From Arthrobacter sp. StoSoilA2 (GTDB taxonomy: Bacteria; Actinomycetota; Actinomycetes; Actinomycetales; Micrococcaceae), in the NCBI RefSeq assembly GCF_019977195.1, contig NZ_AP024643.1:2232001-2296000 (forward strand): 64,000 bases of DNA, read 5' to 3'. The translations under genes were made by a program, and so were the position numbers. The notes under the pieces are model-generated. The model saw nothing but the letters and a program-made list of their open reading frames with translations, ran no database searches and was not told the DNA's origin. Within the stretch, counting starts at the first letter, position 1. Each line of letters opens with the position of its first letter. Of this stretch, positions 44,674 to 53,211 are shown piece by piece.

Positions 44674-45567
44674 CTACACCTTTACGACGGAACGGCGGCC
44701 GAAGAGGCCTTCCGGTTTGATGAGCAGGACGATGACCAGGGCTCCGAAGACGAGGGCGTCGCCCCACGCGCTGGAGATGTAGCCGGCTCCCATGGCTTCG
44801 ATGACACCGATGGCGAGGCCGCCGATGAGGGACCCGGGGATGTTGCCGATTCCGCCGATGACAGCTGCGGCGAAGGCTTTCAGACCAATGAGGAAGCCCA
44901 TGATGGGTGTCGCTACGCCGATGTAGGTTCCCACGAGGACTCCGGCGATGCCGGAGAGTGCGCCGGCCAGGGCGAAGGTGATGATGATGACCTTTTCCGG
45001 GTTGACGCCCATGAGGCTAGCTGCGGAGGGGCGTTCGGCGGTGGCCCGCATGGCCAGTCCGCTGCCGGTCCGGTTAATGACGAAGTACAAGCCTGCCATG
45101 CAGGCAAAGGCGATGCCGACGACGATGATCTGTTTTAGGGAGATGACGACAGGCCCGATGACGAATTGGTCTTCGGGGAAGAGTGCGGGGTAGGCCTTGG
45201 GCTGCTTCCCGAAGATCAGGCCGGCTGCGTTTTCGATCAGGATGTACAGTCCGATGCCGCTGATGAGGGGCATGAGGCGTTTGGAGCCTCGGATAGGGCG
45301 GTAGCCGACGCGGTCAATGCCAATGTTGACCAAGGCGCCGACGGTGGCTGCCGCGAGAACGGCCGCGATGATGGCCAGGATCTTGCTTTCGGTTCCGACG
45401 CTGGCGACTGCCAGGATTCCGGCGTAGGAGCCGAGCATATAGACCCCGCCCTGAGCGAAGGCGATCAGTTGCAGGACGCCGAAAATGAGGGTGAATCCCA
45501 TGGCAACGATGGCGTAGACACTGCCAAGGGTGAGGCCATTGACGAGTTGTTGGAGAAACTCTGACAT
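44674..45567 (-). CDS. livH: Branched-chain-type ABC transporter permease, LivH
   Basis: 297 residues from the ATG at 45567 (MSEFLQQLVNGLTLGSVYAI), which is the canonical LivH N-terminus; the frame is open further upstream but only through intergenic sequence. It contains ALGFTLIFG-like and AQGGVYMLGSY motifs and the EAA loop ARMATAERPSAASLMGVNPEK (read as MRATAERPSAASLMG). It pairs with LivM to form the channel. Confidence 0.92.
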   Translation of the reverse strand: MSEFLQQLVNGLTLGSVYAIVAMGFTLIFGVLQLIAFAQGGVYMLGSYAGILAVASVGTESKILAIIAAVLAAATVGALVNIGIDRVGYRPIRGSKRLMPLISGIGLYILIENAAGLIFGKQPKAYPALFPEDQFVIGPVVISLKQIIVVGIAFACMAGLYFVINRTGSGLAMRATAERPSAASLMGVNPEKVIIITFALAGALSGIAGVLVGTYIGVATPIMGFLIGLKAFAAAVIGGIGNIPGSLIGGLAIGVIEAMGAGYISSAWGDALVFGALVIVLLIKPEGLFGRRSVVKV

Positions 45568-45654
45568 AACTTGTTCTTCCTTGAGGGATCTGGAGCTGCC
45601 GCTCCTGGTCGTTACTGCTCGTTTTCTTCGGGTGGGCAGCATCCATGGGTGGTG

Positions 45655-45690
45655 ATGGTTCACCTGCCGGCGTACCGGCAGGTGAACCAT
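45655..45690 (-). promoter_or_regulatory. Intra-operon hairpin between HIBADH-family gene and livH
   Basis: ATGGTTCACCTGCCGG and CCGGCAGGTGAACCAT form a perfect 16-bp stem with a CGTA loop. There is no T run on the minus strand, so it is more likely an mRNA-stabilising or processing structure that favours the upstream binding-protein message than a full terminator. Confidence 0.55.
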
Positions 45691-45711
45691 CTGACTGGCC
45701 AGGAGTGCGGC

Positions 45712-46656
45712 TTAGAATTGCAGCTTTACTCCGGCGAGGGCTTCGTAGAATTCCACGACAGAGCATGAGTCCTGCTGGCCGAGGCCTTGGTCCTGGGCAA
45801 TTTTGAAGACCTGACGGACGACACCACTGATCAGCATGGGAACCTGCGTGCTATTGCCGGTGTCAAGGAACAGGTCTACGTCCTTGACCATGAAATCGAG
45901 GGAGAAGCCGGTTGGACGGGTCGGGCCGAAGACAGTTCTGGGGAAGTACGTGTTCAGCATGTGTGAGTCCGCAGAACCGGATGTCAGTACGTCGAACATT
46001 GTTTTCGTGTCCAAACCGGCGCTGCGGCCGACGACCATGACTTCACCGAGCGCTGCTGCAGTGATGGCCGAAATCATGTTGTTGCACAGCTTCACCAACT
46101 GTCCTGAGCCTGATTCCCCGACATGGGTGATGGTGCTGCCCATGTGGTTCAGGACCGGGAGCGCGCTTTGGAAGGCGGCGCCGTCTCCACCCACCATGAT
46201 CGCCAGCGTGCCGTTTTCCGCTGCCGGGATTCCACGGCTTACCGGGGCGTCCAGGAATCTGACACCGTGGTCAGCGAGGACGCGGGATATACGAATGGCG
46301 GTGGCTGGATCGATGGTGCTGTGGTCCACCGCCACGGCGCCTGGTTTGGCGGCAGAAAGCACACTGTCCTCACCCAGATACACGGATTCAACGATGGCTG
46401 GCGTCGGAAGGCTGCTGAGGATAAAATCGGCACCAGCTGCAGCTTGGGACGGGCTGGGTGTTGCCAACGCCCCCGAACCCACGAGACTTTTCATTGCTGC
46501 GGCATTGGTGTCAAAAACCCTGACGTCATAGCCTGCGTTGACCAGTCGCGCTGCCATCCGGCTGCCCATGTTACCGAGGCCGATGAACGCTATGGATTTG
46601 GTCTCCGTGGTCAAGGAAACGGGCGAAGCCTCGGTCTCCGTCTTCAGAGTGGTCAT
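45712..46656 (-). CDS. Second 3-hydroxyisobutyrate dehydrogenase-family protein, within the ABC operon
   Basis: About 314 residues from the ATG at 46656, overlapping the binding-protein stop (ATGA). The Rossmann motif IAFIGLGNMGSRMA starts at about residue 15, substrate motif DAPVSRGIPAAENGTL and the catalytic Lys in GSGQLVKLCNN are intact. It is a paralogue of 38413-39321. Its position between the binding protein and the permeases is unusual for a Liv operon and implies that the imported substrate is a hydroxy- or oxo-acid, or is converted to one. Confidence 0.88.
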   Translation of the reverse strand: MTTLKTETEASPVSLTTETKSIAFIGLGNMGSRMAARLVNAGYDVRVFDTNAAAMKSLVGSGALATPSPSQAAAGADFILSSLPTPAIVESVYLGEDSVLSAAKPGAVAVDHSTIDPATAIRISRVLADHGVRFLDAPVSRGIPAAENGTLAIMVGGDGAAFQSALPVLNHMGSTITHVGESGSGQLVKLCNNMISAITAAALGEVMVVGRSAGLDTKTMFDVLTSGSADSHMLNTYFPRTVFGPTRPTGFSLDFMVKDVDLFLDTGNSTQVPMLISGVVRQVFKIAQDQGLGQQDSCSVVEFYEALAGVKLQF

Positions 46657-47813
46657 TCTGCAGCCCCAACGAATTCCCATTTGCCGGATTTCACGCCGGT
46701 GATGCCGACCTGGGGCTTTTGCATGTCGCCGTTCTCATCGAAGGAGATCTTTCCGCCGACCCCGGTGAGGTCGGTCTTCTTGATGGCTTCGACGAGTGCT
46801 TTGCGGTCGGTTCCTCCACCGATGGACTTCCAGGCGTTGATGACCACGTTCGCTGTGTCGTAGGACTGGGAAGCGGCGCTGTTGGGAGCCGTTTGGTAGG
46901 CCTTCGTATATGCCTCCACAAAGCCGGACGCGCTGGGGTTCTTTGTCGGATCCAGGCCGAGGGAAGCGATGTGGACGCCTTCGGCTGCATCTTTACCGGC
47001 GATCGTGATGAAGTCGGGGCTGTCGAGACCGTCGAAGCCGAAAATCTCGCCCTGGTAGCCCAGCTCTCGTGCCTGCTTGGTGATCAGTCCGCTGTCGTTG
47101 TAGAACGCCGCGATGTAGATCAGGTCCGGTTTCTTGCTGAGCAGCCCGGTGAGCGCTCCGCGGAAGTCACCTTGGTTGGCGGTGATGTGAATGCTGTCGG
47201 CAACATTCAGGTTTGCCTTCTTGGCTTGGTCTGCGAACTGCGTAGCGGTGTCTGCTGTTGAGGCATCGTTGGCATCAATCGTGGCTACGGTTTTGACGTT
47301 TGGGCGGTTGGCGGTGATCCATTTGACCGAGCCGACGGTTGCGTCGGAATTCTTTGCGGTGACGCGGAAGAAGTTCTTGAAGCCCTTGGTGGTGAGGGTG
47401 TCGTTGGAGGCGGTGGGCACGATCTGGGTCATGTCGCAACCGTTGTAGACCGGCTGTGCGTTCAGGGTGATGGAGCTAGCGTAGTTGGCAATAGCGGCCA
47501 CGGTGCCGGTATCGCCGCAGAACTTACGGGCCAGGGAAGCTCCCACCGAAGGGGAAGACTGATCATCCTGCACGCTGAGGGTCAGCTTCCCGGGCAGGTC
47601 ACCCTTGGCGTTTGCTTCGTCAATTGCGAGCTTGACGGCGTTGATCATGGGAGCTGCCAAGGGAGCATCGGGGCCACTGACCGGCATAGCCAAGCCGATG
47701 ACTGCATCCTTGGATCCACCACTAGGGGTTGCGCTGCCGCCACAGGCGGTCAACGCTGAAAGGGCTGTCACAGCCACCGCGGCTACGGTGGCAGCTTTCT
47801 TGAATTTGAACAC
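46653..47813 (-). CDS. livK: Branched-chain-type ABC substrate-binding lipoprotein
   Basis: 386 residues with a lipobox at Cys24 (LTACGG). The mature part has the LivJ/LivK fold landmarks: IGLAMPVSGPDAPLAAPMIN, KFCGDTGTVAAIANYASSIT and a late YDTANVVINAWKSIGG. It is first in the operon, so it sets substrate specificity for LivHMGF. HAAT proteins bind many small amino or carboxylic acids; the neighbouring HIBADH-family and SelA-like genes suggest something other than plain branched-chain amino acids. Confidence 0.92.
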   Translation of the reverse strand: MFKFKKAATVAAVAVTALSALTACGGSATPSGGSKDAVIGLAMPVSGPDAPLAAPMINAVKLAIDEANAKGDLPGKLTLSVQDDQSSPSVGASLARKFCGDTGTVAAIANYASSITLNAQPVYNGCDMTQIVPTASNDTLTTKGFKNFFRVTAKNSDATVGSVKWITANRPNVKTVATIDANDASTADTATQFADQAKKANLNVADSIHITANQGDFRGALTGLLSKKPDLIYIAAFYNDSGLITKQARELGYQGEIFGFDGLDSPDFITIAGKDAAEGVHIASLGLDPTKNPSASGFVEAYTKAYQTAPNSAASQSYDTANVVINAWKSIGGGTDRKALVEAIKKTDLTGVGGKISFDENGDMQKPQVGITGVKSGKWEFVGAAE

Positions 47814-48052
47814 GGTACACCTTCACAAAGGTCTGGGATGAACCTTGGCCGAGCGGCCAGTAGGTTCAAGCTAGAGCCGATGCAGAAGGGGCGTCTATCG
47901 AGAATCCATCAACTGATTGTTAAGGAGTTCTTCACTAGACGATGTAAGCAGGGTCACTTTGACTTGATCTGTGGCACCTATTGCGGCTACGGTTGGCCGC
48001 GAAACAAAGCCAGCCGTTCCCAGGTCGTTACCAAGCTGTTATGGAGAAGTTG

Positions 48053-48952
48053 CTACTTGGCGTTGCGATGAAGGGATTTCTCTTTGAGCTCGGCGGCCAC
48101 AGCTGCCACCAAGGGGGAGTCTTGGGAAGACGCTCGGTACGTCAAAAGCACACGCCGCGAGGGTGTGGGTGTCATCGATCGGGTCTCGATGTCGAAAGAG
48201 TGTCTGGTCACCTGCGTCCCACTGAGGACTGCAACCCCTACGCCTGCTTCGACCATCGCCAACGTCACCGCAAGGTTGCTGCAGTTGGCGACGACTTTCG
48301 GCTCGAATCCTTCCGCCAGACACATCTTGCGCACGAAGATCTCAAAGACGGATTGGCGAACGTCCATAACCCAATTCGCGTTCTTCAACGTCCCGATCCG
48401 CACTGGTCCTGGTGGCAGGGATCTGCTGCTCGCCGGCAAGCAGAGGACCAGTTCGTCTTCGTACAACTCGATCCGCACCATGCCTTCTGTGGGGACCGGA
48501 TGAAGGTCGTCGATTACGGCAAGATCGATCCGTCCAGCCCTTAGCTCGGCCACACTCTGGAAAGGCTCCAAGTCGCTGACTGTCACTCTGAGTTCTGGAA
48601 AACTCGCGGACAAAGCCCGCAGCGCCTGCGGCAGGATGGTACTTGCAAAGCTTGGGAATGCGCTCAAGGCAACGACGCCGGCCACATCGGTACGAAATCG
48701 TTTCATGCTGGTTTCCGCGGCCTCTGCTGCGGCTGAAATCTGCTGCGCATGCCGTACGAGGACCAGGCCCGCTTCGGTCAGCCGGACCCGGCGCCCAGAG
48801 CGTGCAAGAAGGGGAACTCCCGCTTCCTTTTCCAAGAGAGTCAATTGTTGACTCACCGCTGACGTCGTCATGAACAAGGCTTCTGCGGCGGCCGTCATCG
48901 TGCCGGTGGCGTCCAATGCAGAAAGGATCTGCAGTCGTCTAAGGTCCAGCAA
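48053..48952 (-). CDS. LysR-family transcriptional regulator
   Basis: 299 residues. Helix-turn-helix at residues of about 1-60 (LDLRRLQILSALDATGTMTA, then MTTSAVSQQLTLLEKEAG), followed by the effector-binding domain. It lies upstream of the Liv operon in the same direction (239-bp gap) and divergent from glycerate kinase, so either may be its target. The style resembles the group with the LLARSGRRVRLTEAG motif that often controls amino-acid or decarboxylase genes. Confidence 0.88.
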   Translation of the reverse strand: MLDLRRLQILSALDATGTMTAAAEALFMTTSAVSQQLTLLEKEAGVPLLARSGRRVRLTEAGLVLVRHAQQISAAAEAAETSMKRFRTDVAGVVALSAFPSFASTILPQALRALSASFPELRVTVSDLEPFQSVAELRAGRIDLAVIDDLHPVPTEGMVRIELYEDELVLCLPASSRSLPPGPVRIGTLKNANWVMDVRQSVFEIFVRKMCLAEGFEPKVVANCSNLAVTLAMVEAGVGVAVLSGTQVTRHSFDIETRSMTPTPSRRVLLTYRASSQDSPLVAAVAAELKEKSLHRNAK

Positions 48953-49115
48953 TTCGCTCTCCAGCCCACGTCAGCACAGTCACCGTTTCTCGAACGGTTG
49001 AATAATTCTTAAGAATAGAGCTTTCCACCCCAGGTAGGACGGGTGCCGGCAGCGTGGGCATAGGCAGGTTCGACGCATTACGTAGGAGGCAGCCTGCTGC
49101 TGGCAAGATGGGCGC

Positions 49116-50258
49116 ATGCAAATCCTCATCGCCCCTGACAAATTTAAGGGATCCCTGACCGCGGCCGAAGCCGCGTCAGCCATGGCCGAAGGCGCCCTGC
49201 GTGTCTACCCGGATGCCGTGATAACCCAGTTCCTGGTTGCCGACGGCGGCGAAGGCACCCTGGACGCCGCCGTTGCCGCAGGATATGAAGAGCGAAACCA
49301 CGCCGTTGTGGGCCCGATCCTGAAACCGGTGAGCGCTTCATGGGCCTTCCGCAAGGACGCCGTTGGCGGCCCCAGCGTCGTCATCGAGACCGCCCAAGCG
49401 TCCGGCTTGGCGCATATGGAGCCGACGCCCGAGAACTCGCTGCGCGCCCACAGCTACGGCTGCGGCCAGCTGATCGCCGTCGCCCTGGATGCCGGTGCAA
49501 CCGAGATTGTGCTTGGTTTGGGCGGCTCGGCCATGTCCGACGGCGGCAGCGGAGCGCTGCGTGCGTTGGGGCTCAAACCCCTGGATGCCGCCGGGAACGT
49601 GGTACCCCTCGGCGGAGGTTCCCTGGCCGACGTCGTTGCCTTGGATGTCTCCGAACTGGATCCGCGGCTGTCCGCCGTGAAGTTCCGCATCGCCGTCGAC
49701 GTCCAAAACCCGCTGTTCGGTCCCGAAGGTGCCGCCCACGTTTTCGGCCCGCAGAAGGGCGCGGATGAGGACGCCGTTGAAAAGCTCGACGCCGGCCTCC
49801 GCAACTGGGCGTCGCTCCTCCGGGAGGCCACGGGCCGCGTTGTGAACGTTCCGGGAGCTGGAGCGGCGGGCGGGTTCCCGGCGTCGTTCCTGGCTTTCAC
49901 TAACGCCGCACTGGAAGGCGGCTTCGCGCTGGTAGCGGGCTTCACCGGGCTGGCCGAGCACCTGACTGAGGCTGATTGGGTGATCACCGGCGAAGGGTCC
50001 ATGGACGAGCAGTCACTTTCGGGCAAGGCGCCCATCGCCCTTGCAGATGCGGCGAGTGCCCACGGGATTCCAGTGGTGGCCGTGGCCGGTCGTATCACTG
50101 TGACCTCTGAGGACCTGGCTAAGCACGGAATTGTCGCGGCTGCCCAACTGCTGGACGTCGCTCAGCGCAAGAACGGCCTTCCGGACGTGGCTGACGCGGT
50201 CGCCAATGCTGCCGCATACGTATCTCGGGCGACCGCCCTGGTCCTTGAAGGCGTATAG
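49116..50258 (+). CDS. glxK: Glycerate kinase
   Basis: 380 residues. It begins with the family-specific MQILIAPDKFKGSLTA, followed by ADGGEGTLDA and GLGGSAMSDGGSGAL, all diagnostic of the GarK/GlxK family that phosphorylates D-glycerate to 2-phosphoglycerate. In this island it would complete serine conversion through hydroxypyruvate (aminotransferase), D-glycerate (reductase) and 2-phosphoglycerate. A GGCG-rich hairpin terminator follows. Confidence 0.95.
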   Translation: MQILIAPDKFKGSLTAAEAASAMAEGALRVYPDAVITQFLVADGGEGTLDAAVAAGYEERNHAVVGPILKPVSASWAFRKDAVGGPSVVIETAQASGLAHMEPTPENSLRAHSYGCGQLIAVALDAGATEIVLGLGGSAMSDGGSGALRALGLKPLDAAGNVVPLGGGSLADVVALDVSELDPRLSAVKFRIAVDVQNPLFGPEGAAHVFGPQKGADEDAVEKLDAGLRNWASLLREATGRVVNVPGAGAAGGFPASFLAFTNAALEGGFALVAGFTGLAEHLTEADWVITGEGSMDEQSLSGKAPIALADAASAHGIPVVAVAGRITVTSEDLAKHGIVAAAQLLDVAQRKNGLPDVADAVANAAAYVSRATALVLEGV

Positions 50259-50284
50259 CCGCCAAGGTTTGTTCGGTAATGGCC

Positions 50285-50320
50285 AGGGCGTGGCAGCAAG
50301 GGGCCAAGCTGCCACGCCCT
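50285..50320 (+). terminator. Terminator after glycerate kinase
   Basis: AGGGCGTGGCAGC and GCTGCCACGCCCT form a 13-bp stem with a 10-base loop, followed by TGCCTCGTTT. Confidence 0.75.
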
Positions 50321-50335
50321 TGCCTCGTTTATGGT

Positions 50336-50385
50336 GCTACAGGTGTAGTGCGTGATGAGTCGGATCGCTCTACAGCCATCCGATG
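50336..50385. promoter_or_regulatory. Composite regulatory box, copy 2 (upstream of the aminotransferase operon)
   Basis: On the minus strand this reads CATCGGATGGCTGTAGAG, 19 bases, then CTACACCTGTAGC. The first 18 bases are identical to the PucR intergenic box at 39409-39453, the spacing is identical, and 12 of 13 bases match at the other end. It is 142 bp upstream of the aminotransferase start, with the same polarity towards the operon. Confidence 0.75.
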
Positions 50386-50526
50386 CGCAGGCTTCCTTGT
50401 GGTTCCTAGTGTTGATCTAGCCGAGAGACATGAGCAAACACGTGTCTAAAACAGGCGAAATGCTCAGAGGCAAAACATATCTGCCGGAGGGACCGATCCT
50501 CCACTCGATGAGGAGTTAACCAGCAC

Positions 50527-51726
50527 ATGCAGAAACTCGCACACCGGCTTGAGCACTTGGGAACTGAAACTGCTTTCAGCGTCGCCCAGGCTGCCGCCGC
50601 TTGGAAGGCGAAGGGCAACCTCGTATTCCCCTTCCACCTGGGTGACATCAATATCCCCACGGCCCCGCACATTATTGAGGCCATGAACCGGGCCATCGCC
50701 GGCGGGTACACCGGTTATTGCCCGGGCCCTGGCATCCCGCAGTTGCGCGAAGCACTGGCAGAGGACATCGGATCCCGGCGCGGGATCGAGTTTTCCCCGG
50801 AGAACGTGGTGGTCATGACCGGCGGAAAGCCCGTGATCACCAAGTTCCTCCAGGCCGTGATGAACCCCGGCGAGGAGGTGCTCTACCCCAACCCCGGCTT
50901 CCCGATCTACGAATCCCAGATCGAATACCTGGGTGGCACGGCCGTTCCCTACCGCTACGTGCCCACGGCCCAGGGCTTCGCGATCGACCTGGACCAGGTC
51001 CGGGCCTCGATCACCCCGAACACCACCGCGATCATCTACAACGACCTTCAGAACCCCATCTCCGCCGAGTCCACCACGGCCGAGCGTGAAGCGATTGCCC
51101 AGATCGCGATCGAGCACGATCTCTGGGTCCTCTCCGATGAGGCCTATTTTGAGACCCGCTACGAAGGCGTATCGAGCTCGATTGCCTCGCTTCCGGGCAT
51201 GGCCGAGCGCACCGTAATCCTGTACACGTTCAGCAAGAAGTTCGCCATGACCGGTTCACGCTTGGGCTGTGCTGTGGCCCCGCGCGAGATCGCCCAGGTG
51301 CTCAGTACCCTGAACACCAACGATGAATCATGCACCACCCACTACGTGCAGTGGGCCGGCATCGAAGCCCTCCGCGGTCCCCAGGAGCCTGTCCAGCAAA
51401 TGCTCGACATCCTGCGTGTGCGCCGGGACGCAGCCTGCGACATCGTCAACGCCATCCCCGGCATGAGCGTGGCCGTGCCGCAGTCAACGTTCTACCTCTT
51501 CCCGGATGTCACCGAGGCTATGCAGAAACTCGGCTACACCGCCGTTGGTGACTTCGCTTCAGACGTCCTCCACAAGACCGGCGTTTCCTTCTGTACCCGT
51601 GAACACTTCGGCCGTCGCCTGCCAGGCGAAGACCGCCAGTACATCCGCTTGGCCTACTCCGGCATCGAAGTGGACGCCATCCGTGAAGGACTCGGACGCC
51701 TACGCGAATGGATCGAAAACGCATGA
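50527..51726 (+). CDS. Class I/II PLP-dependent aminotransferase
   Basis: 399 residues. The PLP Lys is K237 in YTFSKKFAMTGSRLG, the PLP-contacting Asp is in LSDEAYFETRY, and the N-terminal substrate motif is YTGYCPGPGIPQLREAL. The typical Asn of YNNPQNP is Asp here (IYNDLQNPIS). It overlaps the hydroxyacid dehydrogenase by four bases. Coupled with a hydroxypyruvate reductase and glycerate kinase, the likely reaction is serine to hydroxypyruvate with pyruvate or 2-oxoglutarate as acceptor. Direct substrate evidence is absent. Confidence 0.88.
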   Translation: MQKLAHRLEHLGTETAFSVAQAAAAWKAKGNLVFPFHLGDINIPTAPHIIEAMNRAIAGGYTGYCPGPGIPQLREALAEDIGSRRGIEFSPENVVVMTGGKPVITKFLQAVMNPGEEVLYPNPGFPIYESQIEYLGGTAVPYRYVPTAQGFAIDLDQVRASITPNTTAIIYNDLQNPISAESTTAEREAIAQIAIEHDLWVLSDEAYFETRYEGVSSSIASLPGMAERTVILYTFSKKFAMTGSRLGCAVAPREIAQVLSTLNTNDESCTTHYVQWAGIEALRGPQEPVQQMLDILRVRRDAACDIVNAIPGMSVAVPQSTFYLFPDVTEAMQKLGYTAVGDFASDVLHKTGVSFCTREHFGRRLPGEDRQYIRLAYSGIEVDAIREGLGRLREWIENA

Positions 51727-52682
51727 GCCGGATAGTCGTCACGGGACGCATCCCCGAACCTGCACTGGAGAAACTCCGCACCACGCACGATGTGGATGCT
51801 TGGGAAGGGTCTGACTCCATCAGCCGCTTGGAACTCCTGCGGCGGGTGGCCGGAGCCGACGCGATCGTGAGCCTGCTCACTGAACGCATCGACGCCGAAC
51901 TCCTCGATGCCGCGGGACCGCAGCTCAAAGTGGTCGCGAACGTCGCCGTTGGCTATGACAACATCGACGTCCCCGCCTGCACGGAACGCGGGATCACCGC
52001 CACCAACACCCCGGGCGTGCTCACCGAGGCCACCGCCGACATCGCCTTCGGGCTCATCCTCATGACCACCCGCCGGCTTGGGGAAGGCGAACGGCTCATC
52101 CGCGCCGGCCAACCCTGGAAATGGGGCATGTTCTTCCTGCTCGGGTCCGGCCTGCAAGGTAAAACCCTGGGCGTTGTGGGTATGGGCGGCATTGGCCAAG
52201 CCACCGCACGCCGCGCCAAAGCCTTCGGCATGGAAATCGTCTACCAATCCCGCAGCGAAATCGACCCCGCTACCGCCACCGAACTCGGCGCCCGCCGCGT
52301 GGAACTCGACGAACTGCTGGCCATCTCCGACGTGGTCTCCCTGCACTGCCCCTATGGCCCGTCCACACACCATCTGATCGGCGCCGAGCAGCTGGCCGCT
52401 ATGAAGGGCACCGCGTACTTGGTCAACACCGCCCGCGGAGCGATTGTGGACGAGGCCGCCCTCGCCCATGCCCTTCGCGAGAACCAGATCGCCGGCGCCG
52501 GGCTTGACGTCTTCGAACAGGAACCCAAAGTCCATCCCTGGTTACTCGAAGTCGAGAACGTAGCTTTGGTCCCACACCTCGGATCCGCTACCGTCGAAAC
52601 CCGAACCGCCATGGCAGTCCTCGCAGCAGAGAACACATTGGCAGTGCTCGGCGGAAAACAGCCACCCACACCCATTACCTAA
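51723..52682 (+). CDS. D-2-hydroxyacid dehydrogenase (hydroxypyruvate/glyoxylate reductase)
   Basis: About 319 residues from the ATG at 51723, which overlaps the aminotransferase stop. The Rossmann motif is GVVGMGGIGQATARR, the catalytic Arg is in NTARGAIVDE, the Glu in DVFEQEPKVH and the His in VPHLGSATVET. NVAVGYDNIDVPACTERGI is typical of GyaR/GhrB-type D-glycerate dehydrogenases. It would reduce hydroxypyruvate to D-glycerate for glycerate kinase. Confidence 0.92.
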   Translation: MSRIVVTGRIPEPALEKLRTTHDVDAWEGSDSISRLELLRRVAGADAIVSLLTERIDAELLDAAGPQLKVVANVAVGYDNIDVPACTERGITATNTPGVLTEATADIAFGLILMTTRRLGEGERLIRAGQPWKWGMFFLLGSGLQGKTLGVVGMGGIGQATARRAKAFGMEIVYQSRSEIDPATATELGARRVELDELLAISDVVSLHCPYGPSTHHLIGAEQLAAMKGTAYLVNTARGAIVDEAALAHALRENQIAGAGLDVFEQEPKVHPWLLEVENVALVPHLGSATVETRTAMAVLAAENTLAVLGGKQPPTPIT

Positions 52683-53211
52683 GATCGCTGACCAGCCAAG
52701 AGGCACCCAGTGAAGTCCGTCGACGCCCCTTCCGTTCGAATGAGGTAGGGGCGTCGACGTGCTGTACAGCCCAGGCAAACGCCGTCGGAATCCCGTTGCC
52801 GAGTCGGGCAACGGTCAGACTGCCAAGACCTCGACGGCTGGGCTCGCGCAGATTGGATCCTGGATTAGGACTTCGCCCGTCGCCTTGGGCTCCATGTCCA
52901 CAGGTGCAGTTTCCAGGTTGCCCCGGCGCGAAAGAGAAAAAATGACCAAGAGGGACCTGGAAGCGACCGCGCTTTTGTTCCATGACCCCTTGGCCGACAA
53001 CGAATCTTCTTCTTGGTCACCAACAGGCCAAGAGATGACGGGACGCGGCCCGGTGCGGAATCGAAAGCAGCCCACCCCGGCAGATGCGGCGGAGCCTATC
53101 CATCGCCGATGTTGAATGCGATCTTCAGCCTCTTGTCGAAAGGTCGTATCACAGCAGACGGAACACCGATACCGCAGATTCGGTCAACCTGCCCAGTCTT
53201 GAAGAAGGGGT
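52683..53211. other. Intergenic stretch, terminator and no gene
   Basis: Beyond the terminator at 52719-52758 I see no convincing gene over about 450 bases. The open frames lack start signals and motifs. Confidence 0.4.
52719..52758 (+). terminator. Terminator after the hydroxyacid dehydrogenase
   Basis: GTCGACGCCCCT and AGGGGCGTCGAC form a perfect 12-bp stem with a 16-base loop, 37 bp after the stop codon. Confidence 0.7.
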
